A stretch of DNA of 64,000 nt from Comamonas resistens (GTDB lineage: Bacteria; Pseudomonadota; Gammaproteobacteria; Burkholderiales; Burkholderiaceae_C), in the NCBI RefSeq assembly GCF_030064165.1, contig NZ_CP125947.1, positions 2,356,001-2,420,000 on the forward strand. The letters are read 5' to 3'. Below are positions 25,713 to 34,492 of this stretch, piece by piece. Numbering within the stretch: position 1 is the stretch's first letter; the number at the start of each line of letters is the position of its first letter. The position numbers were made by a program, and so were the translations under genes. Below the pieces are notes generated by a model. The model searched no databases. It saw nothing but the letters and a program-made list of their open reading frames with translations, and was not told the DNA's origin.

Positions 25713-25727
25713 ATGTTTTTGAGAGTT

Positions 25728-26324
25728 CTAGCCGATCGACTGCCCGGCCGCTTCGGCAGCCATGACTTCCAGAATGCGCGCGGCATCATGAAAGTCATGG
25801 GCGATCAACTCGGCAACGGGCTTGAGCTCTGCCGTGCTCTTGACGAATACGGCAAAGAAGTAAGGGTCTATCTGGCTTGTATGCGTGAGGCGCTCAAACG
25901 GCGCTTCAACGGTTTGTCCGCTGCCTGCATGCACAAACTGGCAATGCTCGCCGTGGTCGTCAACCGTCCATTCCTGGGACAAAACATCTGCCTCGTACTT
26001 GCCGATCAGTTCTGCACATGTCTGGGCATAGGCCCTCATCGCCTGATGAATTGCTTGGCGGTGCGCCTGAATCCTGGCTTTGCTCACGAGCGGCAAGATC
26101 GTGATCCATTGACTGTCTGAACCAAAGCGGCTCTGAAAAATCGCATGTTCATCCAGTTCGCGTGAAAGTCTGGAGATCAGGGCAGTGCTCTCATCGCTGC
26201 CGAGGGCGGAGAAGCGCAGCACAAGCTGCCCGCTTTCGGCTTGCCCCCGCAACTGTTCGATAGGACAGAGATCTGAAGCCGTCTGGCAGTCAAGGAATCT
26301 GGGGGTGGACGTGGCGTGGTTCAT
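25728..26324 (-). CDS. Hypothetical protein, 198 aa
   Basis: A soluble protein with no family I can name. Features: a Cys-rich start (FLDCQTASDLCPIEQL), a hydrophobic core stretch WITILPLVSKARIQ and an aromatic segment DPYFFAVFVKS. The competing plus-strand frame (25665-26120) looks like its shadow: it starts inside a repeat and has no recognisable pattern. It is convergent with rtcB and lies downstream of metE on the same strand, separated by a hairpin. Confidence 0.55.
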   Translation of the reverse strand: MNHATSTPRFLDCQTASDLCPIEQLRGQAESGQLVLRFSALGSDESTALISRLSRELDEHAIFQSRFGSDSQWITILPLVSKARIQAHRQAIHQAMRAYAQTCAELIGKYEADVLSQEWTVDDHGEHCQFVHAGSGQTVEAPFERLTHTSQIDPYFFAVFVKSTAELKPVAELIAHDFHDAARILEVMAAEAAGQSIG

Positions 26325-26351
26325 GTTCGCCTCTGATTGTCCGTCAACGCA

Positions 26352-26391
26352 ATGGCGCTTGCTGCTTGCCTCTTGATGCAGCAGGCGCCAT
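26352..26391 (+). terminator. Stable hairpin with T run between unknown gene and metE
   Basis: ATGGCGCTTGCTGC (26352-26365) pairs with 26378-26391 (one wobble). TTTTTAT follows on the plus strand, so it is a terminator signature for rightward transcription; on the minus strand it gives a stable 3' structure after metE but no U run. Confidence 0.6.
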
Positions 26392-26417
26392 TTTTATGGG
26401 TTGATGTGGCTAGCTGC

Positions 26418-28799
26418 TTACGCTGTTGCATCCTCCGGCATCTGCAGCTGTGGCTCCATCTGCGCGCGCAGTTGCCGAGCCGCGGCCACCATGTTCTGCA
26501 GTGCAGGAATGACTTCGACCCACTGGCGTGTCTTGAGGCCGCAGTCCGGGTTGACCCAGAGGCGCTCTGCGGGAATGCGCTCCGCTGCCTTTTCCATCAG
26601 GCTCACGATCTGCTGGACGGTCGGGATATTGGGTGAGTGGATGTCATAGACGCCGGGGCCGATCTCGTTGGGGTACTGGAAGTTCTCGAAGGCATCGAGC
26701 AACTCCATGTCCGAGCGTGAGGTCTCGATGGTGATCACATCGGCGTCCATATCGGCAATCGAGGCGATGATGTCGTTGAACTCCGAATAGCACATATGGG
26801 TGTGAATCTGGGTTCCGTCGGCAACGCCGTTGGCGGTGATGCGAAAGGACTCCACGGCCCAGTGCAGATATTGCTGCCACTGGGACTGGCGCAGTGGCAG
26901 GCCTTCGCGCAGTGCGGCTTCATCAATCTGGATGATGGGCACACCGGCTTTTTCCAGATCCAGCACTTCATCACGAATGGCCAGGGCCAGCTGATGGCAG
27001 GAGACGGAGCGCGGCTGATCGTCGCGCACAAAGGACCAGTTCAAGATGGTCACGGGGCCCGTCAGCATGCCCTTCATGGGTTTTTTCGTAAGCGACTGGG
27101 CGTAGGCGATCCACTCCACGGTCATGGGCCGGGGGCGGCTGATGTCGCCGAACAGAATGGGCGGCTTGACGCAGCGCGAACCATAGGACTGCACCCAGCC
27201 AAATTGGCTGAAGGCATAGCCATCCAGCTGTTCGCCAAAGTATTCGACCATGTCGTTGCGCTCGGCCTCGCCATGCACCAGCACATCCAGGTCCAGCGCT
27301 TCCTGCTCGCGCACGCTGCGCTCTATTTCGGCATGCATGGCTGCCCGATAGCTGGCGACATCCAGGTGCCCGGCCTTGAAGGCGCTACGGGCCTGGCGGA
27401 TTTGCGCCGTCTGCGGGAAGGAGCCAATGGTGGTGGTGGGGAAAGAAGGCAGTTTCAGCAAGGCAGCCTGCCTGGCGGCGCGAACGCCGTAGCTGCTTTG
27501 GCGCTGGCCCAGTTGGGCGGTGATCTGTGCCACGGCGGCGCGCACAGCGGGGTTGTGCACGCGCGTTGAGTTGCGGCGTGCCGCCAGCGCGGCGGCGTTT
27601 TCTGCCAGTTCGGCCTTGACGGCACCGCGGCCCAGCGTCAGCGCCTTGCCGAGCACAAGCAACTCATCGAGCTTTTGCAGCGCGTAGGCCAGCCAGGATT
27701 TGACCTCGGCGTCGAGCTTTTCTTCGCTGTTCAGGTCTACGGGCACATGCAGGAGAGAGCAGGTCGGCGCAATCCAGAGGCGCTTGCCCAGGCGCTCGGC
27801 CAGCGGCTCCACCCAGTCCAGTACGGCGCTCAGATCGGTCTTCCAGATATTGCGACCGTTGATCACGCCCAGCGACAGCACCTTGTGTGCGGGCAGCAGA
27901 CCCAGCAGCGGCTGTACATCAGCCTGACCGTTGATGGCATCGATATGTAGACCGGCCACGGGAAGATTGGCAGCCAGATATTTGTTTTCGGCCAACTCGC
28001 CAAAATAGGTGGCCAGCAGAATCTTGATTCTGGCGGTCTTGAGGTGGTGGTAGGCCGTGTTGAAAGCATGTTGCCAGTCGGCGCCCAGCTCGGTCACCAG
28101 AATCGGCTCGTCAATCTGCACCCATTCGGCTCCCTGCGCGGCCAGCGTGTCCAGCAGTTCGGCATAGATGGGCAACAGACGCTGCAACAGATCGAGCTTG
28201 CTGGAATTGTCCTTGGCCTTGCCCAGCGACAGATAGGTCACGGGGCCAATGATGACTGGCTTGGCTTTCACGCCTTGAGCCCTGGCTTCGGCCAGTTGCG
28301 CCACCAGGCGGGAGGCATCCAGCTTGAACTCGGTGGCAGCGGTGAACTCGGGCACGATGTAGTGGTAATTGGTATCGAACCACTTGGTCATCTCTGCAGC
28401 CGCCACGCCGCCACCGCAGCAGTGGGGGTGGTCGGCGTTCCGGGTGGAGGGGCTGTCTTTGGAGGCGGCCGCCGAGCGGCTGACCTTGGACCCGGCCGCC
28501 GAGCGGCCGCGGGCCACGCGGAAGTAGTTGTCCAGCGCATCGCCCTCAAAGCCTTGCACGCGCCCGGGCAGATTGCCCAGGGTGAAGCTCATGTCCAGCA
28601 CCTGATCGTAGAACGCGAAGTCGCCCACGGGCACCCAGTCCAGGTCTTGCTGGTGGGCCCAGTGGCGTGCGCGCAGTTCGGTGCCCAGGTTCTTGAGCGC
28701 ATCGCGCGAGGACTCGCCCTTCCAGTAGGACTCCAGTGCGAACTTGAGTTCACGCTTCGCGCCAATGCGCGGAAAGCCGAGATTGTGAATGGTGGTCAT
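26418..28799 (-). CDS. metE: Cobalamin-independent methionine synthase
   Basis: A 793-aa enzyme that transfers the methyl group of 5-methyl-tetrahydropteroyl-triglutamate to homocysteine in the last step of methionine synthesis. N-terminal [19 protein letters not shown], the [18 protein letters not shown] segment and the zinc-site region ([24 protein letters not shown]) identify it. Between RVARGRS (about residue 100) and [10 protein letters not shown] (132) there is an in-frame insertion of about 26 residues containing a duplicated nonapeptide ([18 protein letters not shown]) and HCCGGG, absent from usual MetE. Frame and catalytic residues are kept. It is divergent from metR, 101 bp away. 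Confidence 0.95.
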   Translation of the reverse strand: MTTIHNLGFPRIGAKRELKFALESYWKGESSRDALKNLGTELRARHWAHQQDLDWVPVGDFAFYDQVLDMSFTLGNLPGRVQGFEGDALDNYFRVARGRSAAGSKVSRSAAASKDSPSTRNADHPHCCGGGVAAAEMTKWFDTNYHYIVPEFTAATEFKLDASRLVAQLAEARAQGVKAKPVIIGPVTYLSLGKAKDNSSKLDLLQRLLPIYAELLDTLAAQGAEWVQIDEPILVTELGADWQHAFNTAYHHLKTARIKILLATYFGELAENKYLAANLPVAGLHIDAINGQADVQPLLGLLPAHKVLSLGVINGRNIWKTDLSAVLDWVEPLAERLGKRLWIAPTCSLLHVPVDLNSEEKLDAEVKSWLAYALQKLDELLVLGKALTLGRGAVKAELAENAAALAARRNSTRVHNPAVRAAVAQITAQLGQRQSSYGVRAARQAALLKLPSFPTTTIGSFPQTAQIRQARSAFKAGHLDVASYRAAMHAEIERSVREQEALDLDVLVHGEAERNDMVEYFGEQLDGYAFSQFGWVQSYGSRCVKPPILFGDISRPRPMTVEWIAYAQSLTKKPMKGMLTGPVTILNWSFVRDDQPRSVSCHQLALAIRDEVLDLEKAGVPIIQIDEAALREGLPLRQSQWQQYLHWAVESFRITANGVADGTQIHTHMCYSEFNDIIASIADMDADVITIETSRSDMELLDAFENFQYPNEIGPGVYDIHSPNIPTVQQIVSLMEKAAERIPAERLWVNPDCGLKTRQWVEVIPALQNMVAAARQLRAQMEPQLQMPEDATA
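28407..28507. repeat. In-frame repeat insertion in metE
   Basis: A 15-bp direct repeat CGGCCGCCGAGCGGC occurs at 28466-28480 and 28493-28507 (27-bp period, nine codons), within a GC-rich block that extends the MetE N-terminal domain by roughly 26 residues. It looks like a small mobile or expanded repeat accepted in a surface loop. Confidence 0.65.
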
Positions 28800-28884
28800 G
28801 GAAATTCTTCTCCTGTCAAAGCAACAGGAACGGATGCTAGAGATTCAAATTCATGAAGTAAAATGGTTAAATATCACATATCCA

Positions 28885-28897
28885 TGAGCTGTATTCA
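28885..28897 (+). promoter_or_regulatory. Candidate MetR binding site
   Basis: TGAG-CTGTA-TTCA differs by one base from the MetR consensus TGAA-N5-TTCA. It lies 3 bp before metR, in the 101-bp metE/metR divergent region; TTCATGAA (28850-28857) is a further palindrome in the same gap. Confidence 0.45.
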
Positions 28898-28900
28898 TAA

Positions 28901-29791
28901 ATGCTAGAGCGCATCCATCTCGCCATCATTCAAGAGGTAGAAAAACAAGGCTCGTTGACGGCCGCCGCCGATGTGTTGTGCGTCACTCAGTCGGCGCTGA
29001 GCCACAGCATGAAAAAGCTCGAAGGTCAGCTGGGCACCGATATCTGGTTGCGTGAGGGCCGCAGCCTGCGCTTGACGCAGGCCGGCCAGTATCTTCTGGC
29101 CGTGGCGGGCCGTGTGTTGCCGCAGCTGGAGCTGGCCGAATCCCGGCTCAGGCAGTTTGCCCAGGGCGAGCGTGGCGCGTTGCGCATAGGCATGGAGTGC
29201 CATCCCTGCTACCAGTGGCTGCTGAAAATCGTCTCGCCGTATCTGGCTGCCTGGCCCGATGTGGAAGTGGATGTGAAGCAGAAGTTCCAGTTCGGTGGCA
29301 TTGGTGCGCTGTTCGGCTACGAGATCGATTTGCTGGTCACGCCCGACCCGCTCTACAAACCGGGGTTGGAGTTTGTACCGGTGTTCGATTACGAGCAGGT
29401 GCTGGTTGTCTCCAACCTGCATGCGCTGGCCCAGGCCGACCATGTGCAGCCCAGACACCTGAGCGGCGAGGTGCTGATCACCTACCCGGTAGCGACCGAC
29501 AGACTCGATATCTACAACCAGTTTCTGCTGCCTGCAGGCATTGCGCCGCGCCGCCACAAGACCATAGAAACCACGGACATCATGCTGCAGATGGTAGCCA
29601 GCGGCCGCGGCGTGGCCGCGCTGCCACGCTGGCTGGCGCTGGAGTACGCCGAGAAGATGCCCGTGACGCCTGTGCGCCTGGGCAAGAAAGGTATTGCCAA
29701 GCAGATCCACCTGGGTGCGCGTGAGGCGGATCTGGAGACGGATTATCTAAAGGCCTTTATCGCGCTGGCGCGCGGGCCCTTGGCTGCGTGA
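28901..29791 (+). CDS. metR: LysR-type regulator MetR
   Basis: A 296-aa LysR regulator. The HTH is at residues 19-40 (TAAADVLCVTQSALSHSMKK), and the effector domain begins GALRIGMECHPCYQWLLKIV, a stretch typical of MetR, which uses homocysteine as coactivator to switch on metE. The divergent placement to metE is the classical arrangement. A near-consensus MetR site lies just before its start, consistent with autoregulation. It ends 28 bp before an AGC repeat. Confidence 0.9.
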   Translation: MLERIHLAIIQEVEKQGSLTAAADVLCVTQSALSHSMKKLEGQLGTDIWLREGRSLRLTQAGQYLLAVAGRVLPQLELAESRLRQFAQGERGALRIGMECHPCYQWLLKIVSPYLAAWPDVEVDVKQKFQFGGIGALFGYEIDLLVTPDPLYKPGLEFVPVFDYEQVLVVSNLHALAQADHVQPRHLSGEVLITYPVATDRLDIYNQFLLPAGIAPRRHKTIETTDIMLQMVASGRGVAALPRWLALEYAEKMPVTPVRLGKKGIAKQIHLGAREADLETDYLKAFIALARGPLAA

Positions 29792-29818
29792 CGGACGTTG
29801 AGGCACTATTAAAAAAAG

Positions 29819-29853
29819 AGCTGTCAGCGCTTGCTGGATAAGCGCTGGAAGCT
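29819..29853. repeat. AGC palindromic repeat left of the hsd operon
   Basis: AGCTGTCAGCGCTT (29819-29832) and AAGCGCTGGAAGCT (29840-29853) are imperfect inverse arms around GCTGGAT, followed by ATTTTGAG. It resembles the copy at 36104 on the other side of the restriction operon (same GGATAAGCGCT core). Confidence 0.75.
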
Positions 29854-29885
29854 ATTTTGAGCGAGGTTTTTAGACGTGAGCAGTT

Positions 29886-32800
29886 TCAGGCGACCAAGCG
29901 TTGCATCTCATTGACGGTTTCCGCCAGCGCGTCCGCATCCTGCTGGTTGAACGCGCCGTCTAGCCCCTCCTGATGAATCGCTGTGAACGGCGGGTCGTAC
30001 AACTGGCCCACCGTCACTTCGCCGTGTGCTGTCAGACGCTCGATGATCATTTCGACAAAGCGGATCTGCTGGCTGCTGTAGCGGTTGGCGTCCAGAAAGC
30101 GTGCAAAGGCTTTCTGCGCTTCGGCGCGGTCCATGCCCACCAGGGAGCGGATGAACTGCGGCAGCGGCTTGTCGCCATAGCTTTGCGCAAAACGCTCGCG
30201 CCCTTCCACCTCGGGCGCTTCGTAGACAAAGCGCTCCAGCTCGATCAGGTCGGTGGGCGTCAACGGTTTGTTCAGACGCAGTTTGGCAATGGCCACATGG
30301 GCGGCATTGGCTCGGATAAAGGCTTCCACCTTCTTTTTGTACTGCGCCAGGTTGATACCGGTATTGGTGTCCTTCAGCGTCACCTCGGTGGCCTCGCCAA
30401 TTTCATCGCTCAGCACGGTGTACACCGTCTCGCCCACCTGCCGCTCGATGAACTTCACCAGAGCGCGCACATGGCGGCGCAGGTGCTCGATGATCGGCGG
30501 GGTGATGCCCACCCAATAGCCCTCGGTCTGCACCTCCTGCAGCAAGGCCATTTCGGCTTGCACGGCGGGCACGTTGGCGAGTAGCTCCAACTGGCCCGCA
30601 ATTGCTATCACCCGCTCGCGCAGCTTGGCAAAACTTGCCTCCTTGCGCAGCAGCGCCAGTTGCAGGTTCACACACAGCAGGTCGAACAGGCGTGCGGTGA
30701 TGTGATCGCTTTCCAACTGGCTGGGCAGGCCCGCCACATGGTTGCGCAACTGGCCCACGGCGGTGTCATCCAGCTTGTCCCAGGCGCTGCGTTCGGCAAA
30801 GCGCCGCACATGGCCCAGCTCGGTGCGGACAATGAAGTTGTTCTGGTTCATGGCCGCGACTTCGCCATGCAACTGCTCGGCCAAGGTGGTTTGCAAGTCG
30901 CCCGTGTGATGGTAGGCCGGCAGGTCTTCTTGTGCCACCGGTGTGGCGCCGGGCTGGGGCGTGCGCAGCAACTGCAGCAGATCCAGCCGGGACTTGAACA
31001 AACGCTTGCCCAGCGGCTCGGCCACCACAGATGCGGCACCGACCGGGTTCTCGTTGAAATACTCGAAGTTCTGGCAGAAGTCGAAGATTACGAACTCGCG
31101 CTTGTGCTGCCCTGGTCCGAACAGGTTTTCGCACAGCCGCGTGCCACGGCCAATCATCTGCAGGAACTTGACCTTGGATCGAACGGCCTTGAAGAACACC
31201 AGGTTCAGCACCTCGGGCACGTCGATACCGGTGTCCAGCATGTCCACCGATATGGCAATGTGCGGTGCGCTGGCGGGTTTGCTGAAGTCGTCGATCAGCG
31301 ACTGCGCATAGCTGCCGCTTTGGTGCGTGATCACACGGGCAAAGCTGTTCACCAGATGCGGGTAGTGGTGGTTGAAGCGCTTTTCAATGAAATCGGCATG
31401 CTTCTGGTTCACGGCAAAGATGATGGTCTTGCCCAGCCGGTCGCCGCCGTCCACCTTCAGGCCGTTCTCCATCAGGTGCTTGAGCATCTTGTCCACAGTG
31501 TCTTCGTTGAACAGAAACTTGTTGATTTCGCCGGCGCTGACTTCTTCCGGCGGCCCGTCGTCGCCCCAGTCCAGTGATTCCCAGTGTTCCTTTTCCTCGG
31601 GACTCAGCTCGTCGTATCGGATGCCGCTGCGCACAAACTTCAGCGGCACGGACATGGCCTTGTGCGGCACCAAGAAGCCCTGGCTCACGGCCTCGTCCAG
31701 GCTGTAGGCATCGGTGGGCACACCGGTTTCCAGCCCAAACAGGTGGTAGGTGTCGCGGTCCACTTCCTCGCGCGGCGTGGCCGTCAGGCCCACCAGCAGG
31801 CTGTCAAAGTATTTGAAGATGGCGCCGTATTTTTGATAGACGCTGCGGTGCGCCTCGTCCACGATGATCAGGTCGAAATGGCCCACGCCAAAGCGCCGCT
31901 GCCCGCCCTCCATCTCGTCGATCAAGCCCATCATCGTGGGATAGGTGCTCAGGTATACGCGGCCCTGGCCGTTCTTGTCATTCAGCAGGTTGACGACCGA
32001 CGTGTTGGGCAGCAGCGGCTTGAAGCCCTTGTTCGTGGCCTGGTTCACCAGCGACACGCGGTCGGCCAGAAACAGCACGCGCTTGGCCCAGTTGGCCTGC
32101 ATCAGCACATCGGCCAGCGCCACGGCCACGCGGGTTTTGCCCGTGCCCGTGGCCATGGTCAGCAAGGCGCGGCGGCGGCCGTGGGTGAAGGCTTCGGTGA
32201 TGGCGCGGATGGCCCGCGTCTGGTAGACGCGCTCCACGATCTCGGCCTTGATCGGCATGCGCGCCAAGGGTTTGAGCGTTTGGCGGCGCACCAGCGCCAG
32301 GGCCAGCTCGTCCTGCGTGTAAAAGCCCTGTACCTCGCGCGGGGCCGGGTAGCGCTGGTCATCCCACAAAAACGTGCGGTGGCCGTTGGTGTAGAAGATC
32401 AGCGGGCGCTGGCCGTGTTGCGCCTGCAGCGCATCGGCATACAGCTTGGCCTGCTGGCGGCCCACCTCGGCGTCCTTCAAGGAACGCTTGGCTTCCACCA
32501 CGGCGGCGGGCTTGCCGTCTGCCGCCCACAGCACATAGTCGGCATAGCCGGTGCCCGATGCCGAAGGCATGCCCTGCACCGGCACTTCCACGCTGGCATT
32601 GCCTTTGACGGGCGGGGTTGCGGCTGGGGCGTCCAGCGTCCAGCCGGCTTCGGCCAGCATCAGGTCGATCAGACGCTTGCGGGTTTCGGCCTCGTTGTAG
32701 TCGTGCGCGTCCGGCACGGCCAGGGCTGCGGCCTTGGCCTGGGCCAGCTCGGCGCGGCGCTGAGCCAGTTCGGCATCCACATCGGCCAGCGCTGCTTCGC

Positions 32801-33389
32801 GTTCGGCCAGGGTGGTGGCCTGCGCTGCCATGGCCGCCTCGCGCTTTTCCAGCTCGGCCCGCTGCGCAGCCAACTGCGCTTGGAATTTGGCTTCCTGCTT
32901 TTTCAGCTCGTCCTTGGTGAACTGCACGGCCTCGGTCGCGGCCTGCTCGGCATTGACCAGAAACGGGATCTTGCCCGTATCCCAGGTTGCGGCAATGTGC
33001 TTGGGGTCGCTGGCGCGGGTGTAGGTGCGGGCCAGCCAGAACAGCACATGAAACAACTCCTGCACCAGCGCCATGGCGTCCACCCGTGGCACGCTACGGT
33101 TGCCGTGCACGGCCTGGTTGCCCTGGCGCTTGATCAGGTGCATCTTGTCCAGCACATGGGGCGGCACCAGTTGCGCAAACTCGCGCTGCGTCATCAGCGT
33201 ATTCAGCCCCTGGTCGTAGGGCATGCGCAGGCTGCTGTCGTTGTCGTAGAGCCAGAGCACCGTCTGCTCCAGCGCATGGCGCGCGCGCATCGCTGAAGCG
33301 CGTGGGTCGGATTGCACCAGTTGCTCGGCCCCGGCGGCGGGCTCTTGCAGGGTGCGGAACTCGGGGTGGAGGAACTGGAAGTTGGACAT
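29886..33389 (-). CDS. hsdR: Type I restriction enzyme R subunit
   Basis: A 1167-aa motor/nuclease subunit. Order: N-terminal DUF4145-like helical domain (about 20-130), a long coiled coil (FTKDELKKQEAKFQAQLAAQ onward, about 160-240), the nuclease domain with the PD-(D/E)xK pattern (YADYVLWAADGKPAAVVEAKR in two pieces, Asp and Glu-x-Lys present), then the superfamily 2 helicase: MATGTGKTRVA, IIVDEAHRS, GLTATP and QMIGRGTR. The C-terminus is an EcoEI/EcoAI-type C-terminal domain. With HsdM and HsdS it translocates DNA and cuts unmethylated invaders. It starts 8 bp after hsdS. Confidence 0.93.
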   Translation of the reverse strand: MSNFQFLHPEFRTLQEPAAGAEQLVQSDPRASAMRARHALEQTVLWLYDNDSSLRMPYDQGLNTLMTQREFAQLVPPHVLDKMHLIKRQGNQAVHGNRSVPRVDAMALVQELFHVLFWLARTYTRASDPKHIAATWDTGKIPFLVNAEQAATEAVQFTKDELKKQEAKFQAQLAAQRAELEKREAAMAAQATTLAEREAALADVDAELAQRRAELAQAKAAALAVPDAHDYNEAETRKRLIDLMLAEAGWTLDAPAATPPVKGNASVEVPVQGMPSASGTGYADYVLWAADGKPAAVVEAKRSLKDAEVGRQQAKLYADALQAQHGQRPLIFYTNGHRTFLWDDQRYPAPREVQGFYTQDELALALVRRQTLKPLARMPIKAEIVERVYQTRAIRAITEAFTHGRRRALLTMATGTGKTRVAVALADVLMQANWAKRVLFLADRVSLVNQATNKGFKPLLPNTSVVNLLNDKNGQGRVYLSTYPTMMGLIDEMEGGQRRFGVGHFDLIIVDEAHRSVYQKYGAIFKYFDSLLVGLTATPREEVDRDTYHLFGLETGVPTDAYSLDEAVSQGFLVPHKAMSVPLKFVRSGIRYDELSPEEKEHWESLDWGDDGPPEEVSAGEINKFLFNEDTVDKMLKHLMENGLKVDGGDRLGKTIIFAVNQKHADFIEKRFNHHYPHLVNSFARVITHQSGSYAQSLIDDFSKPASAPHIAISVDMLDTGIDVPEVLNLVFFKAVRSKVKFLQMIGRGTRLCENLFGPGQHKREFVIFDFCQNFEYFNENPVGAASVVAEPLGKRLFKSRLDLLQLLRTPQPGATPVAQEDLPAYHHTGDLQTTLAEQLHGEVAAMNQNNFIVRTELGHVRRFAERSAWDKLDDTAVGQLRNHVAGLPSQLESDHITARLFDLLCVNLQLALLRKEASFAKLRERVIAIAGQLELLANVPAVQAEMALLQEVQTEGYWVGITPPIIEHLRRHVRALVKFIERQVGETVYTVLSDEIGEATEVTLKDTNTGINLAQYKKKVEAFIRANAAHVAIAKLRLNKPLTPTDLIELERFVYEAPEVEGRERFAQSYGDKPLPQFIRSLVGMDRAEAQKAFARFLDANRYSSQQIRFVEMIIERLTAHGEVTVGQLYDPPFTAIHQEGLDGAFNQQDADALAETVNEMQRLVA

Positions 33390-33397
33390 TTTATTAA

Positions 33398-34492
33398 TTA
33401 ATGGTTAGAGAAAAATCTGAATTGCGTTGATTTTATAAGTAAATCAATTTTTTTTAATCCATTTTCTTCTGATTTTTTCATTTTCTCAATTTCACGAAAA
33501 ATCGTACAAAATTTATTCTGTAAATCTAAGGGTGGAAGCATGATTTTGAAATCACCCAAAATTCCAACATTTAAATTTTCTTGATTGCCACCTCTGGCTT
33601 GATCTCTTAATCTTTGATAGCTCATTTTTAAAAATTGAAATATATATTCGTGTTTTATTTTGTCAGATGGCTTAATTCCAGCGCATGCTTGGTTCATTGT
33701 CGCTGCAATATTTAAAATTGCACATTTTCCTCGTGTTACTCCTTGTCCGTACAAGGCTACAACCACTGTATTGATGGGGAAAGTTTTGAGGCGTGCAGAT
33801 TTAATGCCAGTGTTGCTAACATGTTCGCTGGTTTCATTAATTGAGCACCAGTCAACTTCAGTGGACTTGACCCATGGGATATCTCCTGCGAAATTTTCCA
33901 TTTCATTTCTTGAAGGTGTTGATCCACTTGAAATTTCGGTCAAGGCGCTGAGTGCTTTTTCAGGCATTTTTTTGGGATTCGCAGCTGGATCCCCAAACAT
34001 CTCCAAAAACACCGACCGCAAGAGTTGGTCGAGCTTGGCGATGGCTTCGCGGCGCTTGCTGCGCAGGGCGTCGGCCTTGTCCAGAATGGAGGCAATGCGG
34101 CGTTGCTCGGAAAGTGAAGGAACCTTTAATTTCTTTTCGTATGCATCATTTCTATTGAGACCAGGAATCGCAGCAGATTTATTCATCTCAGTGAGACGCA
34201 AGCTAGACAATGCATGATTTAGCCAGCGTAAATCTGCGGATGTACAAGAGGTATCCACGTAATAAGTGGTATCAATCGGCCAGCATGATTTTTGGGAATA
34301 GTTCAGTTCTCCAATTGAACCTTTTCGCCCGATAACAATAGTTGGCCCGGATGTTATTGTCTCTGAATGCGTTCCAACAATTCCGTTTGACCCATATACA
34401 TCAAATTCACCGCCGTCCCGTGAGGAGGCCGGGAGACTCTTTCCGTATTTAAATTCGCAAATGTCACCCAGGGAACGAAGAACTTCACTCAC
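33398..34492 (-). CDS. hsdS: Type I restriction-modification specificity subunit S
   Basis: A 364-aa S subunit with two target recognition domains. TRD1 is about residues 5-140, the central conserved helix LSEQRRIASILDKADALRSK at about 127-146, and TRD2 about 180-335, followed by a shortened second helix (PPLDLQNKFCTIFREIEKMK). The DNA is far more AT-rich than hsdM or hsdR, especially in TRD2, as expected for exchangeable recognition domains gained by transfer. It starts with GTG in a 4-bp overlap (GTGA) with the hsdM stop. The target sequence cannot be predicted. Confidence 0.9.
   Translation of the reverse strand: MSEVLRSLGDICEFKYGKSLPASSRDGGEFDVYGSNGIVGTHSETITSGPTIVIGRKGSIGELNYSQKSCWPIDTTYYVDTSCTSADLRWLNHALSSLRLTEMNKSAAIPGLNRNDAYEKKLKVPSLSEQRRIASILDKADALRSKRREAIAKLDQLLRSVFLEMFGDPAANPKKMPEKALSALTEISSGSTPSRNEMENFAGDIPWVKSTEVDWCSINETSEHVSNTGIKSARLKTFPINTVVVALYGQGVTRGKCAILNIAATMNQACAGIKPSDKIKHEYIFQFLKMSYQRLRDQARGGNQENLNVGILGDFKIMLPPLDLQNKFCTIFREIEKMKKSEENGLKKIDLLIKSTQFRFFSNH

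Noticed and set aside
25665..26120. 151-aa plus-strand frame after rtcB
   Set aside because: Starts inside an AGC repeat; the minus-strand 198-aa frame has better protein character.
31584..33296. 570-aa plus-strand frame opposite hsdR
   Set aside because: Shadow; hsdR on the minus strand has every helicase motif.
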